This document shows, piece by piece, positions 15,001-19,435 of a stretch of DNA of 19,435 nucleotides. The DNA comes from Candidatus Levyibacteriota bacterium (GTDB lineage Bacteria > Patescibacteriota > Microgenomatia > Levybacterales > UBA12049). Location of the stretch: contig JAHFKF010000013.1 in assembly GCA_023245475.1 (NCBI GenBank), positions 1-19,435 of the forward strand, read 5' to 3'. The notes under the pieces were generated by a model that was not told the DNA's origin, searched no databases, and was given only the letters and a program-made list of their open reading frames with translations. Numbering within the stretch: position 1 is the stretch's first letter; each line of letters opens with the position of its first letter. Made by a program: the position numbers and the translations under genes.

Positions 15001-16371
15001 ATGCCCAAAAGGAGTATGAAAAAAACAAAGAATATCGCAAAGAGGCTACCAAATCGTTTTGTTTTAGGCGCTATTGTCATTCTTCTTAGTGTCATTGCCC
15101 TGTCCGTCTCCATCGCATTACAAAAAACAAATACCAAGAGTCAAGCCGCACCCGCAGGTTTTGTTACTCGTGAAGGTAAAAATTTACTATTAAATGGTAG
15201 TGCATATAAATTTGTAGGCTTTAATGCATACGGCATGACAGGATGTTATCCTCGTGCATGGACACAAGAAGAATTAGATGCATACTTTCAATCTATCCCA
15301 CCAGCAAGCATGACCCGTACTTGGGCATTTGAAAAGCAGAAAGATAACCTTGACCTTGTCGTAACTCGCGCTGAGGCAAATGGACAAAAGATAGTTATGA
15401 GTTTAGGCAACGGATTACACAACTGTGAAGAGCTGGGAGATGACGGAGCAGGACGTGGTGCTGAGTGGTTTCAATCAGGATACAAAGGGGCATATCTTGA
15501 GTGGGTAAAGACAACCGTTGCTAAATACAAAGACTCCCCTGCCGTTGGCATGTGGGAAATATCTAATGAAGGTGGCCATCCCGATAATATCGACGTCAGT
15601 ATTATGAAACCCTACTACGATGACGTGGCAGCGGTTATCAAAGGGATTGATGCTAATCATTTAGTCAGTACGGGTGCTCTTGCTGAATATACATATGGTG
15701 GCACTGCCAACTACGAAGCAATTCATAGTAGCCCCAATATTGATGTCATCAGTTTCCATGAATATGATGGTACTGGTATATCTGATCACTTTGGTGCGGT
15801 ACAAACTGTCTCAAATGATTTAAATAAACCAATCATGGTTGGAGAGACTGGTGTCAATGATTGTGAACCAGATCGAGCAAATATACTTAAGGCAAAGTTT
15901 GATGGCTATCTCGCAGGCGGTGCTAGCGGCGTATTGCTCTGGAATAGAGACCTTACAGGTGATTCCTGTGGCTTTGGCGCAATCGGACCGGAGGACGAAA
16001 CATCAACGATGGTCAAAAATTATGTTATTCCTGGCATTCAACTTACAGGAGCAGCAAACCCAACGACTATGGCTACCCCTACAAGTGTAAGTCCTACATT
16101 TGTCTGTGAAGGAGCCTGCCCAACTGGTGAGTCTACACCAACAGTTAATCCAGCTGAACCGACAGAGAGTGATGTCGAACCAACTACACCAAGTGATGTT
16201 GAGCCAACAGATCCAACAGACGCTGAACCAACAGCCATTGATGCTGAACCAACTACACCAGACAATCAGCCTAATACCCCACGAGGAAACCGAGGCAATG
16301 GAATATGGGGCTTCTTTATGTGGCTAATCTCGCTTCTAATGCAGCTATTCCAACGTCTCTTCCAACAATAA
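15001..16371 (+). CDS. Surface-anchored GH5-type glycoside hydrolase (cellulase/mannanase-like)
   Basis: A 456-residue protein. A basic N-terminus and membrane helix (about 19-42) lead to a TIM-barrel glycosidase domain (about 52-348). WEISNEGG (187-194) has the acid/base Glu190 after an Asn, and MVGETG (279-284) has the nucleophile Glu282, the pattern of clan GH-A families such as GH5. ISFHEYDG (252-259) supplies the usual His-Glu-Tyr. Residues about 363-425 are a Thr/Pro-rich linker with repeats of the type D(V/A)EPT, followed by a basic patch (PRGNRGNG) and a second hydrophobic segment (IWGFFMWLISLLMQLFQRLF, 434-453). The enzyme may thus be tethered at both ends. Substrate cannot be told from sequence alone; beta-mannan or beta-glucan would fit the family. 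It has its own TTGACA promoter and Shine-Dalgarno. Confidence 0.88.
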   Translation: MPKRSMKKTKNIAKRLPNRFVLGAIVILLSVIALSVSIALQKTNTKSQAAPAGFVTREGKNLLLNGSAYKFVGFNAYGMTGCYPRAWTQEELDAYFQSIPPASMTRTWAFEKQKDNLDLVVTRAEANGQKIVMSLGNGLHNCEELGDDGAGRGAEWFQSGYKGAYLEWVKTTVAKYKDSPAVGMWEISNEGGHPDNIDVSIMKPYYDDVAAVIKGIDANHLVSTGALAEYTYGGTANYEAIHSSPNIDVISFHEYDGTGISDHFGAVQTVSNDLNKPIMVGETGVNDCEPDRANILKAKFDGYLAGGASGVLLWNRDLTGDSCGFGAIGPEDETSTMVKNYVIPGIQLTGAANPTTMATPTSVSPTFVCEGACPTGESTPTVNPAEPTESDVEPTTPSDVEPTDPTDAEPTAIDAEPTTPDNQPNTPRGNRGNGIWGFFMWLISLLMQLFQRLFQQ

Positions 16372-16439
16372 CGCTAAGTATTCTCGTTGGACAAATAACT
16401 ACTTATCTTCTGTGGATTGATTGGATACAAAGAGGGCAA

Positions 16440-16946
16440 CTATCTCTCAAGATCTAAAAAAGTATAAATGTAGCCATCTGATTCATGTTGTTCTTTTTTG
16501 ATAACTGTCTGGTAGGTTGAATATTCAGGAAAGAATGTATCTGCGCCATAATTCCCCTTCACCACGGTCAAATACAAACGATCTGCCAATTGCTTTTCAA
16601 CTGCTTCGGTAAAGATCTGTCCCCCACCAAAGATAAAGATTTCATCGGAGCCTGCACAGTTCTTTGCTGCGGCAATCCCTTCTGTTAGTGATGAAACAAC
16701 TACGTCTGGGTGATATGAAAGATGAGCAAGACGAGCTGGGTCACGCGTGATGACGATGTGTGATCTATTTGGCAAAAGACGCCCTAAGGATTCAAAGGTC
16801 CTTCGTCCCATGACAAGTGGATGTCCTTTTGTAAGGGTACGAAGTCGCTTCATGTCTGCTGGAATTTTAAACAGCAGGTCATTGTCCTTCCCAAGCCCCC
16901 TCTTTTCATCAATTGCGGCAATGATTGAGATACGTGAATTATGCAT
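16440..16946 (-). CDS. dfrA: Dihydrofolate reductase
   Basis: Reduces dihydrofolate, the by-product of thymidylate synthase, to tetrahydrofolate using NADPH. The 168 residues are the normal length. ISIIAAIDEKRGLGKDNDLL (6-25) is the N-terminal strand and Met20-type loop (GLGKDNDL). The segment KIPADMKRLRTLTKGHPLVM (27-46) is followed by GRRTFESLG, the cofactor-binding signature, and IFIFGGGQIF is the second nucleotide-binding glycine loop. The start at 16946 is the only reasonable ATG. A palindromic repeat begins 8 bp upstream, so the native promoter is either displaced or provided by the repeat (GACAAT ends 5-6 nt before the ATG on the minus strand). It lies downstream of thyA with the endonuclease unit in between. 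Confidence 0.96.
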   Translation of the reverse strand: MHNSRISIIAAIDEKRGLGKDNDLLFKIPADMKRLRTLTKGHPLVMGRRTFESLGRLLPNRSHIVITRDPARLAHLSYHPDVVVSSLTEGIAAAKNCAGSDEIFIFGGGQIFTEAVEKQLADRLYLTVVKGNYGADTFFPEYSTYQTVIKKEQHESDGYIYTFLDLER

Positions 16947-16954
16947 ACAGTAAT

Positions 16955-16981
16955 TGTCATGCTGAATTTAGTTCAGCGCCT
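16955..16981 (+). repeat. Palindromic repeat just upstream of dfrA
   Basis: TGTCATGCTGAATTTAGTTC followed by AGCGCCT, same family and orientation as 16987-17013. The inner palindrome is CTGAA-TTTAG-TTCAG. It sits 8 bp before the dfrA start codon. Confidence 0.75.
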
Positions 16982-16986
16982 CAGGT

Positions 16987-17013
16987 TGTCATGCCGAACT
17001 TGTTTCGGCATCT
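16987..17013 (+). repeat. Palindromic repeat overlapping the 3' end of the GIY-YIG gene
   Basis: TGTCATGCCGAACTTGTTTC followed by GGCATCT; inner palindrome CCGAA-CTTG-TTTCGG. The stop and the last seven codons (DAETSSA) of the endonuclease gene are inside this unit. An inverted copy lies at 17303-17329. Confidence 0.85.
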
Positions 17014-17294
17014 TCTAAAAGATCTTTAAATTCAGGATTAGCTTTTCTTATCAAATTTATTTTCCAAGCTCTATGCCAATTTTTTAATTGTTTTTCTCGA
17101 ATAATAGCTTCTCTTACGTCGAGATATTCTTCAAAATAGACTAACTTTTTAAGTTTATATTTTTTACTAAAACCTTCAACTGACTCTTGTCTATGTTCAA
17201 ATATTCGTCGTTCTAAAGAATTAGTGACTCCTATATAAAAAGTTGTATTCCTAAAATTAGTAAGTATGTAAATAAAATAATGCTTTACTGGCAC
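16989..17294 (-). CDS. Small GIY-YIG family endonuclease
   Basis: A 101-residue stand-alone GIY-YIG domain. HYFIYILTN (5-13) and TFYIGVTN (18-25) are the two halves of the name-giving motif (tyrosines 9 and 20). RRIFEHR (29-35) carries the catalytic arginine, and REAIIREKQLKNW (61-73) carries the metal-binding glutamate, probably Glu67. Members cut or nick DNA; small ones of this UvrC N-terminal/YhbQ type are common, but few have a known role. The start is GTG at 17294, since an in-frame TGA lies just upstream and no early ATG exists. The last seven residues (DAETSSA) are encoded by the flanking repeat, so the natural C-terminus has been replaced or extended by the repeat. It sits between thyA and dfrA without a visible promoter. 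Confidence 0.88.
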   Translation of the reverse strand: MPVKHYFIYILTNFRNTTFYIGVTNSLERRIFEHRQESVEGFSKKYKLKKLVYFEEYLDVREAIIREKQLKNWHRAWKINLIRKANPEFKDLLEDAETSSA

Positions 17295-17302
17295 TTTTCA
17301 AA

Positions 17303-17329
17303 AGATCCTGAAACAAGTTCAGGATGACA
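17303..17329 (-). repeat. Palindromic repeat upstream of the GIY-YIG gene
   Basis: Inverted copy of 16987-17013: plus strand reads AGATCCTGAAACAAGTTC then AGGATGACA. The inner palindrome is CCTGAA-ACAAG-TTCAGG. It ends 8 bp before the GTG start of the endonuclease. Confidence 0.85.
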
Positions 17330-17410
17330 TTCATTTACTACTTCTTTAACATTTGTATTGTACATAGAATTATTTTATCACCTTCTTATTTTTGAAACAC
17401 TCAGTAACCG

Positions 17411-18385
17411 TCATTTCTTTTTTTTCTTTTTTCCTTCGTACAAACCACCAGCAACGGTGAGTTCTCCTCTCAGCACTGGGTATGGATCGTAGTTTTCAAG
17501 CAGCACATGTTCAGGACGAAAGTCTGCAAGTTTTTTAACAGACGTATCTATTGTTACCCTAGGAAGCGCGCGTGGCTTTCGTGATAGCTGCTCTTTAACT
17601 TGATCCATGTGATTTGCATAGATGTGTGCGTCGCCAAAGGTGTGGATAAACTCTCCTACTTGATATCCGGTGACCTTAGCCAATATCTGAAGAAGCAAGG
17701 CGTAACTCGCGATATTAAATGGCACACCCAAAAAAAGATCTGCGCTTCGTTGATAGAGTTGCAAATACAGCTTGCCACCTTTTTGGCTTACTTGATACAT
17801 ATTGTGACAGATTGGGAAACGTGAAGCATCTTCATAGGTTGCCATGTTATAGAGATATTCTGGATTCCATGAGTTAACAATGAGATTTCGTGCATCGGGG
17901 TCGTCCTTGAGTTCTTGAATTACCCAACCAAGTTGATCAATCGTTCGTTTGCTTTTGGTTGGCCAGCTTCGCCACATCTCACCATAAATACGTGGCAGAT
18001 TCCCCCACTTCTTTGCAAAAGATTGGTTCTTTGCAATCTTTTCTACAAACGCTTCTTTGGTAAGTTCAGGAAGCTTAACATTCCCTTCCCGTTTCCAGTT
18101 ATAAATCTTGTAAGGATAATCATCCCAGATGTGGACGTTGTTATCGACAAGATATTTAATGTTGGTCTGCCCTGACATGAACCAGTAAAGTTCATGCAAA
18201 ACACCTTTCCAATAAACTCTTTTTGTGGTCAGCAGAGGAAAACCTTGCGACAAATCATATCTGCACTGCCGACCAAAGACACTGTACGAAACAGCACCTG
18301 TTCCACGGTCGACGTTTTTGATGCCACTGTCTAACACTTCTTTGATGAGATCGAGGTATTGATATTCAGGATGGGTCTTTGTCAT
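17411..18385 (-). CDS. thyA: Thymidylate synthase (ThyA type)
   Basis: Methylates dUMP to dTMP using 5,10-methylene-THF. The 324-residue protein has GFPLLTTKRVYWKGVLHELY (48-67), the N-terminal folate/dUMP region with the phosphate-binding loop. Catalytic Cys193 sits in RFPICHNMYQ (189-198), where most members have PPCH, and RSADLFLGVPFNIASYALL (213-231) is the dUMP site, followed by HTFGDAHIYANH. The segment 95-130 corresponds to the variable insertion of longer bacterial enzymes. The C-terminus ends GLYEGKKKKKK, a lysine run instead of the usual hydrophobic tail ending in Val that closes over the active site, so the tail is unusual. The start at 18385 fits TTGCAA-17-TATAAA upstream with a roughly 10-nt leader and no Shine-Dalgarno. 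It works with glyA and dfrA of this window. Confidence 0.96.
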   Translation of the reverse strand: MTKTHPEYQYLDLIKEVLDSGIKNVDRGTGAVSYSVFGRQCRYDLSQGFPLLTTKRVYWKGVLHELYWFMSGQTNIKYLVDNNVHIWDDYPYKIYNWKREGNVKLPELTKEAFVEKIAKNQSFAKKWGNLPRIYGEMWRSWPTKSKRTIDQLGWVIQELKDDPDARNLIVNSWNPEYLYNMATYEDASRFPICHNMYQVSQKGGKLYLQLYQRSADLFLGVPFNIASYALLLQILAKVTGYQVGEFIHTFGDAHIYANHMDQVKEQLSRKPRALPRVTIDTSVKKLADFRPEHVLLENYDPYPVLRGELTVAGGLYEGKKKKKK

Positions 18386-18402
18386 AAGGTAAATATTGTT
18401 TA

Positions 18403-18431
18403 TTTATAGCCCCTTCCGAAACGATTTGCAA
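18403..18431 (-). promoter_or_regulatory. Promoter of thyA
   Basis: On the minus strand TTGCAA (18426-18431), 17 bp, TATAAA (18403-18408). The ATG at 18385 is 17 nt past the -10. Confidence 0.6.
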
Positions 18432-18442
18432 GAGAGGAATTA

Positions 18443-18471
18443 TTGACAAACAATAAGTCACGCAGTATAGT
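18443..18471 (+). promoter_or_regulatory. Promoter of the DhnA-type aldolase gene
   Basis: Perfect TTGACA (18443-18448), exactly 17 bp, TATAGT (18466-18471). The ATG at 18482 follows 10 nt later, giving a leader of about 4 nt. The best-matching promoter in the window; back to back with the thyA promoter. Confidence 0.75.
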
Positions 18472-18481
18472 ACCCTTGCTT

Positions 18482-19195
18482 ATGAGCAAAGAACGACGAT
18501 TGAGACGAATCATGCATAGGGAATCGCAGACAAGTCTTATCTTGCCAACCGATGACAGTGCAATTGATGGCCCTAAGCACCATTTACGAGACATGAGAGG
18601 CTTCCTCGAAAAAACTGCTCCTCATCTCGATGCAGTCCTTGGGTTTCAGGGAACCCTTAAGACATATGAGCCACTCCTTGCCACAACCGGTAGAATTCAA
18701 AATCTTAGTCTGAGCACATCCCTCATGACCCACACAAGAAAATTCCCTGCAGGAATGGTGGCAGATGCTTTACGAGATGATATGGATGCTGTCGCGGTTC
18801 ATGTCAATTTCAGCTCAATGTATGAACAGGATATGCTTGAAAGACTAGGACAAGTCGGATCAGAGTGCACCCAAGCACGCATGCCACTTGTCGTGTTTAC
18901 CTATCCTCGAACAGAAGGTACCGATGGAAAAGATAACAACTATTATGAAATGCGTCGAGAAAATCCCGAAGCATATACAAAAATCGCCCGACACTGTGCA
19001 CGTATTGGTGTCGAACTTGGAGCTGATCTAATCAAAATCCCCTACACAGGAACTCCTGAGACATTTCAAACAGTAATTAAAAGTACCATGGGAATACCTG
19101 TTGTCATGGCAGGGGGTCCAAAAATAGCAACAGAACGATTTTTACAAAATACCTATGAAGCAATGGAAATGGCAGGACTTTCCCCTGCTGCATAG
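18482..19195 (+). CDS. DhnA-type class I aldolase, C-terminally shortened
   Basis: A 237-residue (beta/alpha)8 aldolase of the archaeal-type class I fructose-bisphosphate aldolase/DhnA/LsrF family. Family marks in order: SLILPTDDSAIDGP (18-31), AVAVHVNFSSMYEQDML (103-119), PLVVFTYPR (135-143, with a candidate proton-donor Tyr141), GADLIKIPYTG (180-190, Schiff-base Lys185) and VVMAGGPK (207-214, phosphate loop). Most relatives continue with an AGAAGVxxGRN segment and a last helix (about 260-275 aa in all), but this protein stops at MEMAGLSPAA. So the final strand and second phosphate-binding loop are missing, and activity is uncertain. The start at 18482 is set by the promoter; a TTG start at 18443 would lie in the -35 box. 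It could be the glycolytic aldolase or another aldolase. Convergent with the dcd-like gene, 12 bp apart. Confidence 0.85.
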   Translation: MSKERRLRRIMHRESQTSLILPTDDSAIDGPKHHLRDMRGFLEKTAPHLDAVLGFQGTLKTYEPLLATTGRIQNLSLSTSLMTHTRKFPAGMVADALRDDMDAVAVHVNFSSMYEQDMLERLGQVGSECTQARMPLVVFTYPRTEGTDGKDNNYYEMRRENPEAYTKIARHCARIGVELGADLIKIPYTGTPETFQTVIKSTMGIPVVMAGGPKIATERFLQNTYEAMEMAGLSPAA

Positions 19196-19207
19196 AAGCA
19201 AAGAGGA

Positions 19208-19435
19208 TTATACCTGTTTCTCTTTTTTGGTTGTGGTAACGCGACCGCCTTGCCATTGCCCACGATACTCATTGCCTTCACCAAGAACTTGTTCAAACTG
19301 TGCGTGAACAAATCGTGCTCCCATTTCAATAGTGACAGGAACCGATCCTTCATTCTTTAAGCCAAAGGAGAGCTTGCCTTTATATCCCGGGTCGACGTTG
19401 CCAGTTCGTAAGAATAAGCCAGAACGAAATGTCGT
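19208..19435 (-). CDS. dCTP deaminase/dUTPase family protein, C-terminal part
   Basis: The minus strand is open from the right edge to a TAA at 19208-19210, giving the last 75 residues. TFRSGLFLRTGNVDPGYKGK and LSFGLKNEGSVPVTIEMGAR match the trimeric dCTP deaminase/dUTPase fold: the aspartate-containing VDPGYKG loop and the following strands. YRGQWQGGRV near the end resembles the C-terminus of Dcd-like proteins. Dcd makes dUTP from dCTP, and the related dUTPase makes dUMP, the substrate of ThyA, so the gene fits the adjacent thymidylate set. The part needed to tell deaminase from dUTPase is outside the window, so no symbol is given. Convergent with the aldolase gene. Confidence 0.8.
   Translation of the reverse strand, partial: TTFRSGLFLRTGNVDPGYKGKLSFGLKNEGSVPVTIEMGARFVHAQFEQVLGEGNEYRGQWQGGRVTTTKKEKQV

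Larger units (their letters stand above)
16987..17329. mobile_element. Putative GIY-YIG/palindrome unit (343 bp)
   Basis: A single gene bounded exactly by two inverted copies of the palindromic repeat (16987-17013 and 17303-17329). The start codon is 8 bp inside one copy, and the stop lies within the other. The layout recalls REP-associated transposase units, but the gene is a GIY-YIG nuclease. Mobility is an inference; no target-site duplication is evident to me. Confidence 0.45.

Noticed and set aside
16038..16327. Open frames within the EPT linker of the glycosidase
   Set aside because: Repetitive linker DNA leaves other frames open; they have no start signals.
17330..17410. Small gene or RNA between the endonuclease unit and thyA
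   Set aside because: An 80-bp AT-rich stretch with no open frame, hairpin or promoter that I can support.
18443..18481. N-terminal extension of the aldolase from a TTG start
   Set aside because: It starts inside the -35 box and would be read through the -10; the ATG at 18482 matches the family's N-terminus.

Overview
The window looks like chromosomal core sequence from a small-genome bacterium, most plausibly a member of the Candidate Phyla Radiation (Patescibacteria, Microgenomates-like). This is an inference. It rests on a very short EF-Ts (150 aa), a stripped-down rpsB-tsf-frr-rseP-proS cluster without pyrH, uppS, cdsA or dxr, PT/PS-rich anchored surface proteins, and dispersed palindromic repeats. 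TGA is used as a stop, so the standard bacterial code applies. Nothing here is prophage, CRISPR or tRNA/rRNA.

Layout. (1) Positions 1-1511: two orphan genes transcribed divergently, an uncharacterised protein running off the left edge (read from the minus strand, open to the edge) and a proline/alanine-rich tail-anchored protein. (2) Positions 1522-11156, minus strand: a long co-directional run read from right to left as rpsB, tsf, frr, rseP, pgl, a Hanks-type kinase, zwf, gnd, proS and two tiny membrane proteins. It is the classic translation/rseP/proS neighbourhood with a complete oxidative pentose-phosphate branch (zwf-pgl-gnd) and a protein kinase inserted between rseP and proS. (3) Positions 11417-12796, plus strand: two membrane-anchored surface proteins, one with a Gly/Ser/Asn-rich tail and one a von Willebrand A protein, sharing an LQ(F/L)ETF motif. 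(4) Positions 12800-19435: glyA, dfrA, thyA and a partial dcd/dut-family gene, together a nearly full thymidylate cycle, interspersed with a CMK-like P-loop kinase, a doubly anchored GH5-type glycosidase, a GIY-YIG endonuclease unit and a C-terminally shortened DhnA-type aldolase.

Cross-cutting signals. Most genes have a sigma70-type -10 box ending only 6-10 nt before the start codon, so their mRNAs should be leaderless or nearly so. Genes for surface or membrane proteins instead have TTGACA boxes and short leaders, some with a Shine-Dalgarno. Palindromic repeats occur as inverted doublets just upstream of frr and in the rpsB leader. The GIY-YIG gene fills the space between two inverted copies of the same repeat, and its last codons lie inside one of them: the best candidate here for an undescribed mobile unit. 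A separate GC-rich 22-bp sequence occurs identically in two unrelated genes, in the same reading frame.
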